Shown in pieces: positions 7,488 through 13,206 of a DNA stretch of 13,206 nt (positions are counted from its first letter, which is position 1; the number at the start of each line of letters is the position of its first letter). Source of the stretch: an uncultured Micrococcales bacterium. Its GTDB lineage: Bacteria > Actinomycetota > Actinomycetes > Actinomycetales > Microbacteriaceae. The DNA lies in contig CAJXTQ010000009.1 of NCBI GenBank assembly GCA_913060985.1, positions 1 to 13,206 of the forward strand. The letters are read 5' to 3'. The translations under genes were made by a program, and so were the position numbers. The notes beneath the pieces are model-generated. The model had not been told where the DNA came from. It saw only the letters and a program-made list of their open reading frames with translations, and made no database searches.

Positions 7488-8737
7488 TTTAAGGCTCTCT
7501 CTTGAACCAGCAGATTTCCCCTGCTCGTGGTCTCAGGACTTCCGGTGATTACCCTTTTTCCTGTTCTGTTTTCAATTATCGAGTTGAGAGTTTTGTTGTT
7601 TACTCCTCCACCGACAATTTTTACAGCGTCATACTGACGTCCTTGAATTTCCTCTAGCTCTTTGAATACACGACCGTAAGCGCTCGCCAGCGAGTCCAAG
7701 ACTCTGCGAACGGTAACAACACGCTCGACCTCATCCCCATATAGTTCATTCAGAACTGCCTGGTGATCCCCTGCCGCCATCAACCTTGAATCATTGATAT
7801 CAATCGCCTCTTGCTGGGCAACCTCTGAAGCTCTCTGAATTAGGTCATGCAGATCTTGCTGAGTGATACCCCAGGTGTTTCTCAGTTGCTCCAGCACCCA
7901 CATGCCATTGATGTTTTTGAGGAATCTCACCGAATTGCCATATCCCAATTCATTTGTGAAGCCGGCGTCGCGAGCCTCGTTGGTAATCCTAGGTGAGTCA
8001 CTGTTTACACCAATAAGTGACCATGTGCCACTTGAAACCAGAATGTTGTCATCTCCGGCCTCAGCCCCGACAAAAGCACTTGCGGTGTCATGCGAGGCGA
8101 CATTGATAAAGGTCAAATTACTGAACTCGCCCAATCCCTGCCCGATGATGTTCCCAGGTTCAACAAGAGGTGGCAGTGTCAGTTTCATGGGCAATCTAGA
8201 AATCAGTTCTTGGTCCCACTGTCTTGTTTCTGGGTTAACCAAGCCGGTGGTGCTGGCATTGGTTACCTCCGCAAGTTTGACCCCTGTAAATAGGTAATTC
8301 AGGTAATCGGGGAGAAGCAATGGCTCAATGACATTGCCTCCTTGCTCTACAGATTGCCTATAGAGCTGATAAACCGTATTGAAAGGAAGATACTGAAGGC
8401 CGTTTCTGGAATACAGGTAATCAAAGCCCAGTAATTCATTAAGCTCTTCACTTGCTGGAACGTTTTTTGGATCACGGTAACAGCGCAGAAGATTTGCGGT
8501 ATTCAAGTCAACGTAATCAACGGCCCAGCTATTGATTCCCACACTGGAAACCTCATGCCCAATTAATGCTTCTGAAATCGCAGCCCTTACTGAATCAACA
8601 ATTTCATTTAGCGGCCAAAATACTCCGTCCACGTTTTCATAAAAGGGATATTGAAACCGTGCAATCTCTTTGCTGTCCTTTGCCGTTCCCAGAATCGCCC
8701 GACCACTAGAGGCCCCCAAATCAATTGCTAAGTGCAC
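7484..8737 (-). CDS. rhaB: Rhamnulokinase, short at the C-terminus
   Basis: A 417-residue FGGY-family sugar kinase that phosphorylates L-rhamnulose to L-rhamnulose 1-phosphate with ATP in the cytoplasm. It has phosphate-binding DLGASSGR (6-13), GINSWAVDYV (68-77), rhamnulokinase-type PDYLNYLFTG and EVTNASTTGL (143-166), the catalytic aspartate in VASHDTAS (D217), SSGTWSL (235-241), FLKNINGMWVLEQ (272-284) and the adenosine motif VGGG (375-378). The start is GTG at 8737-8735 with GAGG in the end of the upstream gene; only 4 bp separate it from the rhaEW stop. Rhamnulokinases are usually about 480-490 residues. This one stops soon after the GNLLVQ segment, so roughly 40-50 C-terminal residues seem absent, and its TAG overlaps the convergent permease stop. 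All core motifs are present, so I call it functional rather than a pseudogene. Confidence 0.92.
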   Translation of the reverse strand: MHLAIDLGASSGRAILGTAKDSKEIARFQYPFYENVDGVFWPLNEIVDSVRAAISEALIGHEVSSVGINSWAVDYVDLNTANLLRCYRDPKNVPASEELNELLGFDYLYSRNGLQYLPFNTVYQLYRQSVEQGGNVIEPLLLPDYLNYLFTGVKLAEVTNASTTGLVNPETRQWDQELISRLPMKLTLPPLVEPGNIIGQGLGEFSNLTFINVASHDTASAFVGAEAGDDNILVSSGTWSLIGVNSDSPRITNEARDAGFTNELGYGNSVRFLKNINGMWVLEQLRNTWGITQQDLHDLIQRASEVAQQEAIDINDSRLMAAGDHQAVLNELYGDEVERVVTVRRVLDSLASAYGRVFKELEEIQGRQYDAVKIVGGGVNNKTLNSIIENRTGKRVITGSPETTSRGNLLVQERALN

Positions 8738-8741
8738 TTGT

Positions 8742-10784
8742 TTACCTCAAGAAAGCTGCCGCCACGCCTGCATCCACCGGTATGTGAAGACCTGTTGTGT
8801 GACTGAGTTCACCAGATGTCAGGGCGAATACTGCATTTGCAACATTCTCTGGAAGCACCTCTCGCTTGAGCAAAGTTCTCTGCGCGTAAAACTTGCCCAG
8901 CTCCTCTTCTCTTACCCCATAAACCTTCGCTCTTGAGGCACCCCAGCCCCCAGCGAAGATGCCAGAACCACGAACCACTCCATCTGGGTTAATGCCATTA
9001 ACCCTGATTCCGTGTTCTCCCAGCTCCGCTGCCAAAAGTCGAACCTGATGGGCCTGATCCGCTTTGGTCGCTGAATAAGCAATGTTGTTAGGACCGGCAA
9101 AAACAGAATTCTTCGAAGAAATATAGATTATGTCTCCACCCATTCCCTGAGAAATCATCTGCGCTGCAGACTCTCTAGACACTAAGAAGCTTCCCTTTGC
9201 CATAACGTTGTGTTGCAAATCCCAGTCCTTTTCGGTGGTCTCGAGCAGGGACTTTGACAGAGAAAGACCTGCATTGTTCACTACTAGGTCGACCCCTCCA
9301 AATGCGAGTGCTGTATCAGCTAAAGCTTTTTTGACGTCAGCTTCATTTGTGACATCGACCTTCAGTGCGACTGCAACATCTGGGCCGCCAAGTTCAGCTG
9401 CTAGTTGCTCAGCTGATTCAATATTTAGATCAGCAATTCCAACGCAGGCGCCCTCTTGGACCACTCGCTCAACAATTGCCTTACCGATTCCGCTTGCGCC
9501 ACCCGTTACGAAAGCAACCCTCCCGGCTAAGGGCTTGGGTTTGGGCATTCTTTTCAGTTTGGCTTCTTCTAGATCCCAGTATTCGATACGGAACTTCTCA
9601 CGCTCGTCAATCGGCTGATACTTATCAATCGCCTCAGCGCCCCGCATCACGTTTATGGCGTTGAGATAAAATTCTCCGGCAACCCGGGCAGTCTGTTTAT
9701 TTGCACCGAATGAGAACATGCCGACTCCTGGAACCAAAATGATTGCGGGGTCTGCTCCGCGCATTGCTGGCGAGTCTTTCTTGGCGTGCTTTTTGTAATA
9801 GGCGGCATAATCCTTGCGATACTGCAGATGGAGTTCACCCAGGCGTTTCTTTACCTTGTCTAAATCAGCCTCTGGGGGTAAATCTAAAACCATCGGTTTT
9901 ACTTTTGTCCGCAAGAAGTGATCCGGGCAACTCGTTCCTAGCTCAGCTAGCTGCTTGAGTTTCGAAGATTCCAGAAACTCCAGAACCCGTGGGTCGTCAT
10001 TGAAGTGGCCAAGCATTGGCTTATCTGTTGAAGCCAAGCCTCGAAGAAGCGGGGCCAGTTCTGCCGCTTTTGAAAGTCTCTTTGGCTTTGGAAGAGGCTT
10101 GAACTTGGCAACCTTGGTTCCAAAGGGGTTTTTCTTTCCCTTCTCTCGGATGTAGGCCTCTGCCTGCCTAATGATCTTGAGCGAGTTTTTCTCACACTGT
10201 TTACTCGTTGAGCCCCAAGCTGTAATTCCGTGTCCGCCAAGTATGCAACCTATCGCCTGCGGATTTTTTCTTTTGATCTCTGCAATGTCGAGCCCTAGCT
10301 GGAATCCCGGCCTGCGCCAGGGGACCCAAACAACTGTGTCTCCAAAGATCTTTTCAGTTAGCTTTTTCCCATTCACTGAGGTAGCGATAGCGATACCACT
10401 GTCTGGATGAAGATGGTCAACATGATTTGCATCCACTAAAGCATGCATAGCCGTGTCAATACTCGGAGCGGCCCCGCCTTTTCCGTGAAGGCAGTAATCA
10501 AAAGCAGCCACCATTTCATCTTCTCTGGCAACTCCTGGGTAGACATCTTTCAGGGCTCTGGTCCGGTCCAGTCTCAGTACGGCTAAGTTCTGCTCGGTCA
10601 GTGTTCCTAGGTCGCCACCGGACCCCTTCACCCAAATAAGCTCGATATCCTCTCCAGTGACAGGGTCAGTTTGAAAACCCTTTGCACTGGTATTTCCACC
10701 TGCAAAATTTGTGTTTTTTGGGTCCTTGCCGAGCTTATTGGACCGCTCGACTAAAGCTTTTACGACTGTATTTGCTTGGCTCAT
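8742..10784 (-). CDS. rhaEW: Bifunctional rhamnulose-1-phosphate aldolase / L-lactaldehyde dehydrogenase
   Basis: A 680-residue two-domain enzyme (RhaEW type). The N-terminal part is a class II aldolase/adducin domain: GGNTSAKG near 29-36, HLHPDSG with zinc-ligand candidates H124 and H126, and GGHG with H185. It cleaves rhamnulose 1-phosphate to DHAP and L-lactaldehyde. The C-terminal part, from about 419, is a short-chain dehydrogenase: TGGASGIG (427-434), NNAG (503-506), and the catalytic set S557, Y570 and K574. It would oxidise lactaldehyde to L-lactate with NAD. The start is placed at 10784, whose ATG overlaps the rhaI TGA by 4 nt; an in-frame ATG at 10793 would add MGS and is equally possible, and neither has a well-spaced Shine-Dalgarno. 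Middle gene of the rhaI-rhaEW-rhaB operon. Its lactate product explains lldD in the neighbouring unit. Confidence 0.93.
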   Translation of the reverse strand: MSQANTVVKALVERSNKLGKDPKNTNFAGGNTSAKGFQTDPVTGEDIELIWVKGSGGDLGTLTEQNLAVLRLDRTRALKDVYPGVAREDEMVAAFDYCLHGKGGAAPSIDTAMHALVDANHVDHLHPDSGIAIATSVNGKKLTEKIFGDTVVWVPWRRPGFQLGLDIAEIKRKNPQAIGCILGGHGITAWGSTSKQCEKNSLKIIRQAEAYIREKGKKNPFGTKVAKFKPLPKPKRLSKAAELAPLLRGLASTDKPMLGHFNDDPRVLEFLESSKLKQLAELGTSCPDHFLRTKVKPMVLDLPPEADLDKVKKRLGELHLQYRKDYAAYYKKHAKKDSPAMRGADPAIILVPGVGMFSFGANKQTARVAGEFYLNAINVMRGAEAIDKYQPIDEREKFRIEYWDLEEAKLKRMPKPKPLAGRVAFVTGGASGIGKAIVERVVQEGACVGIADLNIESAEQLAAELGGPDVAVALKVDVTNEADVKKALADTALAFGGVDLVVNNAGLSLSKSLLETTEKDWDLQHNVMAKGSFLVSRESAAQMISQGMGGDIIYISSKNSVFAGPNNIAYSATKADQAHQVRLLAAELGEHGIRVNGINPDGVVRGSGIFAGGWGASRAKVYGVREEELGKFYAQRTLLKREVLPENVANAVFALTSGELSHTTGLHIPVDAGVAAAFLR

Positions 10785-11950
10785 GCTCCCCATCCAGCTT
10801 GTTCACCGCCGATTCTCTCGGCTGCGATGAATGAAGCGTAACCGCTGTTTTTGTAGTCATTCATTGGGTCTGCGGAAAAACCTCGAGAAGCCCTCCACTC
10901 AGCCAAGGTCTCCCTGACATCAACTTGGTAAGCATCCATGAAAATGTCATTTGCAGCCATTACGTCTCCTTCTAGCTGAGCCTCCCGCAAAGCGTCTGAG
11001 TCAACAAGCAGGGCCCGTGCAGTCATCTCCTGCACATTCAAAACCGAGCGAATCTGGGCTGGGATCTTCTCCTCTACGTTGTGGCCCTGGTCAAGCATGA
11101 AGGCCACTTCGCTGTCCCCATCGAGTCCCCCACCCCTGATTACCTCAAACATGATTCTGAACAACTGAAACGGATCTGCGGCTCCAACGATTAGGTCATC
11201 ATCCGCATAAAAACGACTGTTGAAATCAAAGCTTCCGAGCTTGCCCAGCCTCAGAAGTTGCATGACGATAAATTCAATGTTTGTGCTGGGTGCGTGGTGA
11301 CCGGTATCCAAACAAACAACAGCTTGATCACCCAATTGCAAAGTTTGGACATAGCTGGTTCCCCAGTCTGGAACGTCTGTGTGATAGAAAGCCGGTTCAA
11401 ATATCTTGTATTCGAGAACTAGCCTTTGTTCCTTGCTTAGCTCTTTATAAATCAAGCTTAGGCTGTCAGTCAGCCTGTCCTGTCTGGACCGCATATCGTC
11501 CTGGCCAGGGTAATTTGTTCCGTCTGCCAACCAGATCTTTAGATCCCGTGAGCCGGTCTTATTCATAATCTCGATGCATTCGAGATGATGGTCAATCGCC
11601 TTTTGCCTAACTCTGGGATCTGAATGAGTTAGCCCTCCGAATTTATAGTCTTCGTCCTGAAAAGTATTTGAGTTTATTGTCCCGAGCTGTACACCTTTGT
11701 CCTCCGCGAACTTCTTCAAATCTTGATAATCATCAACCTTGTCCCAGGGTATGTGCAAGGCAACCTTATTTGCCAAACCTGTATATAGGTTTACTTGAGC
11801 GGCATCAGAAATTTTCTCATAGGGATTACGTGGAACTCCTGGCTGAGGAAAGACTTTGAATCTAGTGCCCGTATTCCCATAAGCCCAGGAGGGAACCTCG
11901 ATTTCGAGCCGCTCCAGGATTTTGAATTGTTCTGCTGTAAGGCTTCTCAT
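10781..11950 (-). CDS. rhaI: L-rhamnose isomerase, RhaI type (Gram-positive subtype)
   Basis: A 389-residue TIM-barrel isomerase that interconverts L-rhamnose and L-rhamnulose using two divalent metal ions. It belongs to the RhaI group related to the Pseudomonas stutzeri enzyme, not E. coli RhaA. Candidate metal and substrate residues are E180 and K182 in LEYKIFEP, D215 and H218 in CLDTGHH, D250 and D252 in YADDD, and D287 in MLDQGHN. Spacing from the P. stutzeri ligands predicts a histidine at 242, but the codon is GAT (Asp, in GSFDFNSR); this may be a subtype feature. The start ATG at 11950 has AGGAAG just upstream (11960-11955). First gene of the operon, preceded by a LacI operator 14 bp from the start codon and an extended -10. 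The 3' end overlaps rhaEW by 4 nt. Confidence 0.93.
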   Translation of the reverse strand: MRSLTAEQFKILERLEIEVPSWAYGNTGTRFKVFPQPGVPRNPYEKISDAAQVNLYTGLANKVALHIPWDKVDDYQDLKKFAEDKGVQLGTINSNTFQDEDYKFGGLTHSDPRVRQKAIDHHLECIEIMNKTGSRDLKIWLADGTNYPGQDDMRSRQDRLTDSLSLIYKELSKEQRLVLEYKIFEPAFYHTDVPDWGTSYVQTLQLGDQAVVCLDTGHHAPSTNIEFIVMQLLRLGKLGSFDFNSRFYADDDLIVGAADPFQLFRIMFEVIRGGGLDGDSEVAFMLDQGHNVEEKIPAQIRSVLNVQEMTARALLVDSDALREAQLEGDVMAANDIFMDAYQVDVRETLAEWRASRGFSADPMNDYKNSGYASFIAAERIGGEQAGWGA

Positions 11951-11962
11951 AATTCTTCCTAA

Positions 11963-11980
11963 AATTGAATCGTTTCAATT
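11963..11980. promoter_or_regulatory. LacI-type operator in front of the rhaI-rhaEW-rhaB operon
   Basis: AATTGAATCGTTTCAATT, the longest version of the dyad in the window (18 bp, one mismatched pair). Its 14-bp core at 11965-11978 is identical to the operators at 4119-4132 and 4253-4266 (the latter inverted). It lies between the predicted transcription start near 11990 and the rhaI start codon, a classic repressor position. Confidence 0.88.
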
Positions 11981-11996
11981 CTAGGCTTAAGAATTC

Positions 11997-12005
11997 TTTA
12001 TAGCA
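11997..12005 (-). promoter_or_regulatory. Extended -10 promoter of the rhaI operon
   Basis: On the minus strand the sequence TGCTATAAA (12005-11997) combines an upstream TG with the hexamer TATAAA, an extended -10 arrangement that can work without a good -35. A TTGATA is visible further upstream but at 21 bp, which is too far. The predicted transcription start is near 11990, just ahead of the operator. Confidence 0.6.
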
Positions 12006-12022
12006 ATTCATCATCTGCCTGT

Positions 12023-12052
12023 TTATCAAATTGAAATGTTTTGAAATAGTAT
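12023..12052 (+). promoter_or_regulatory. Predicted promoter of the LacI-family gene, possibly leaderless
   Basis: TTATCA (12023-12028) and TAGTAT (12047-12052) are 18 bp apart. The -10 ends 6 bp before the ATG at 12059, so transcription would start at or next to the start codon. No Shine-Dalgarno precedes the ATG (the upstream bases are TTTCCCT), which agrees with a leaderless message, common in actinobacteria. Confidence 0.45.
12031..12044. promoter_or_regulatory. Degenerate operator-like site inside the regulator promoter
   Basis: TTGAAATGTTTTGA agrees with the idealised dyad TTGAAACGTTTCAA at 11 of 14 positions and lies between the proposed -35 and -10 of the regulator gene. A weak site here would allow self-repression. 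The region is AT-rich, so chance similarity is a real alternative. Confidence 0.3.
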
Positions 12053-12058
12053 TTCCCT

Positions 12059-13066
12059 ATGAGACAGGCCAGCATTACCGATGTTGCAAAAAAAGCGGGG
12101 GTTTCTATTGGAACCGTTTCAAATGTGTTGAATCATCCTACGAGAGTAAGACCTGCGACAGTAAAGAAGGTCCAAAAAGCAATTCTCGAGCTTGGTTTTG
12201 TGAGAAATGACGCCGCCAGACAACTCAAAGCAGGGAACTCCACCACTGTTGGCCTAATTCTCCCTGACGCATCAAACCCCTTTTTTGCTGAAGTTTCAAA
12301 AGGTGCAGAAGACTCCGCTAATGAGCATGACTACTCGGTGATAATCGGAAACAGCTCGGAAAATAACGACAGGGAATCTCGATACATCCAACTTTTCCAC
12401 GAGCAACGTGTCGGAGGCGTGCTTATTAGCCCGGTTAGAGGGGTTGCAGAGAGGGTAGCTGAACTTCGTCAAATGGGCATTAGCTCAGTCGTTGTCGACA
12501 GGGAGGCAGACCCGACTCTTTGTTGCTCAGTTTCAATGGATGATGTTGCCGGTGGAAGGCTTGCTGGAAGGCACCTGATCGACATTGGGTGCAAGCACAT
12601 AGCTTTTGTAGGTGGTGGCCCTGAAATTCAGCAGACAGTCGACCGTCTGGAGGGGCTTAGAAGAGAGCTCGGCGAACACCCTGAGGTAACTCTTTCCGTG
12701 TATGAAACCGAGGAGATGAATGTTTTAGCGGGCCGCTCGATTGGTGAAAAGCTTGGGGAATTAGAGACTAAAGAACGTCCAGATGGCGTGTTCGCGGCAA
12801 ATGATCTGATCGGAGTGGGGGTTATGCAGGGGCTGCTGTTTGAAAACAACGTCAAGATTCCTCAGGAAATTGCCATTATTGGCTATGACGACATCGATTT
12901 TGCAAGGTCGACTATTGTCCCCATGTCATCCGTTAGGCAACCAGCTCACCTGCTGGGATCATCAGCAGTCGAGCTGTTGCTTTCTGAGCTAACCGACGAT
13001 GAGCATGTCCATAGGCAAATCACCTTTCAGCCCGAATTGGTAGTCAGAGCAAGTTCTAGCAAGTAA
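12059..13066 (+). CDS. LacI-family transcriptional regulator of the rhamnose locus
   Basis: A 335-residue protein of standard LacI length. The N-terminal DNA-binding domain has the helix-turn-helix ITDVAKKAGVSIGTVSNVLN (6-25), followed by the hinge region LGFVRNDAARQLKAG (about 45-59). The rest is a periplasmic-binding-like effector domain from about residue 63 (TVGLILPDASNPFF, later VFAANDLIGVGVMQGL, then IGYDDIDFA), ending normally. It probably represses the three units that carry the TTGAATCGTTTCAA operator; the effector may be rhamnose or a pathway intermediate. It is divergent from rhaI, with 108 bp between the start codons. The ATG at 12059 is chosen because the HTH begins at the expected distance; no ribosome site is visible. 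It plays the role given to RhaR in some genomes, but that name is used for unrelated families, so no symbol is assigned. Confidence 0.9.
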   Translation: MRQASITDVAKKAGVSIGTVSNVLNHPTRVRPATVKKVQKAILELGFVRNDAARQLKAGNSTTVGLILPDASNPFFAEVSKGAEDSANEHDYSVIIGNSSENNDRESRYIQLFHEQRVGGVLISPVRGVAERVAELRQMGISSVVVDREADPTLCCSVSMDDVAGGRLAGRHLIDIGCKHIAFVGGGPEIQQTVDRLEGLRRELGEHPEVTLSVYETEEMNVLAGRSIGEKLGELETKERPDGVFAANDLIGVGVMQGLLFENNVKIPQEIAIIGYDDIDFARSTIVPMSSVRQPAHLLGSSAVELLLSELTDDEHVHRQITFQPELVVRASSSK

Positions 13067-13161
13067 TTTCCCTTGCAGTTCGGGAATACCTCCGTTATCC
13101 TTTTGTTACATTCATTAGAAACAACTCCAAGGGCGTAGTTCCGAGCAACATGAAAGGAAAT

Positions 13162-13206
13162 ATGCCCGCGTTTGAGTATCACTGCACAGTATGTGACAGC
13201 ACAGTA
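13162..13206 (+). CDS. FmdB-family zinc-ribbon protein, N-terminal 15 residues (runs off window)
   Basis: The ATG at 13162 is preceded by AAGGAA (13154-13159) and opens the peptide MPAFEYHCTVCDSTV, which continues past the window edge. The start M-P-x-(F/Y)-E-Y-x-C-x-x-C is the hallmark of FmdB-type zinc ribbons, small regulatory or unknown-function proteins of about 70-110 residues; C8 and C11 would be half of the zinc site. It is separated from the LacI gene by 95 bp, where I see no clear terminator or strong promoter. It is probably a conserved chromosomal neighbour unrelated to rhamnose, marking the right border of the locus. Only 15 residues are visible, so the call rests on that motif and the ribosome site. 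Confidence 0.7.
   Translation, partial: MPAFEYHCTVCDSTV

Noticed and set aside
7863..8297. 144-residue open frame on the plus strand inside rhaB
   Set aside because: It lies wholly opposite a clear kinase gene, has no ribosome site or recognisable motif, and is explained as an antisense shadow frame.
7484..8737. rhaB as a pseudogene
   Set aside because: It is shorter than usual at the C-terminus, but the frame is intact and all catalytic and nucleotide motifs are present, with proper operon spacing.
13067..13161. Promoter or terminator between the LacI gene and the FmdB-type gene
   Set aside because: Only weak hexamer matches and a 5-bp TTGTT/AACAA pairing are visible, not enough to call either element.
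1..13206. A new defence, mobile or RNA-based system
   Set aside because: Every gene except the two partial border genes fits a known rhamnose pathway role. No repeat array, tRNA, rRNA, transposase, phage gene or long structured intergenic region is visible, and the longest gap between genes is 225 bp.

Overview
The window holds an L-rhamnose / alpha-L-rhamnoside utilisation locus. The organism is probably a moderate- to low-GC actinobacterium, perhaps a freshwater Microbacteriaceae-like lineage. That placement is inferred from the Gram-positive-subtype rhamnose isomerase, the fused aldolase/dehydrogenase, a Ser/Asp/Thr-rich lipoprotein binding protein, the style of the LldD protein and a FmdB zinc-ribbon neighbour. 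No rRNA or other taxonomic marker is present.

Layout. (1) 3-194 (+): the 3' end of a HIRAN-like gene. (2) 4079-214 (-): a two-gene unit of a GH78 alpha-L-rhamnosidase without signal peptide and, overlapping it by 4 nt, an FMN-dependent L-lactate dehydrogenase. (3) 4080-4304: a divergent control region with two copies of a LacI-type operator, a promoter and a separate 27-bp inverted repeat. (4) 4305-7487 (+): an ABC sugar importer made of a lipoprotein binding protein and two permeases, with a strong stem-loop after the binding-protein gene and no ATPase gene. (5) 11950-7484 (-): a tightly packed operon of L-rhamnose isomerase, a bifunctional rhamnulose-1-phosphate aldolase / lactaldehyde dehydrogenase, and rhamnulokinase. 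(6) 11951-12058: a second divergent control region with a third operator. (7) 12059-13066 (+): the LacI-family regulator. (8) 13162-13206 (+): the start of a FmdB-type zinc-ribbon gene.

How it works together (inference from families and context). Rhamnosides or rhamnose enter through the importer. GH78 releases rhamnose in the cytoplasm. RhaI makes rhamnulose, RhaB phosphorylates it, and RhaEW cleaves the phosphate to DHAP and L-lactaldehyde and oxidises the aldehyde to L-lactate. LldD then passes L-lactate to pyruvate and the respiratory chain. The same 14-bp operator core, TTGAATCGTTTCAA, stands in front of all three catabolic/transport units just downstream of the predicted transcription starts, which fits repression by the LacI protein encoded alongside.

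The pathway is of known type. I found no CRISPR, mobile element, tRNA/rRNA, toxin-antitoxin or defence genes. The points worth a second look are the unexplained 27-bp inverted repeat, a metal-ligand substitution in RhaI, a C-terminally short RhaB whose stop overlaps the convergent permease stop, and a possibly leaderless, self-controlled regulator gene.
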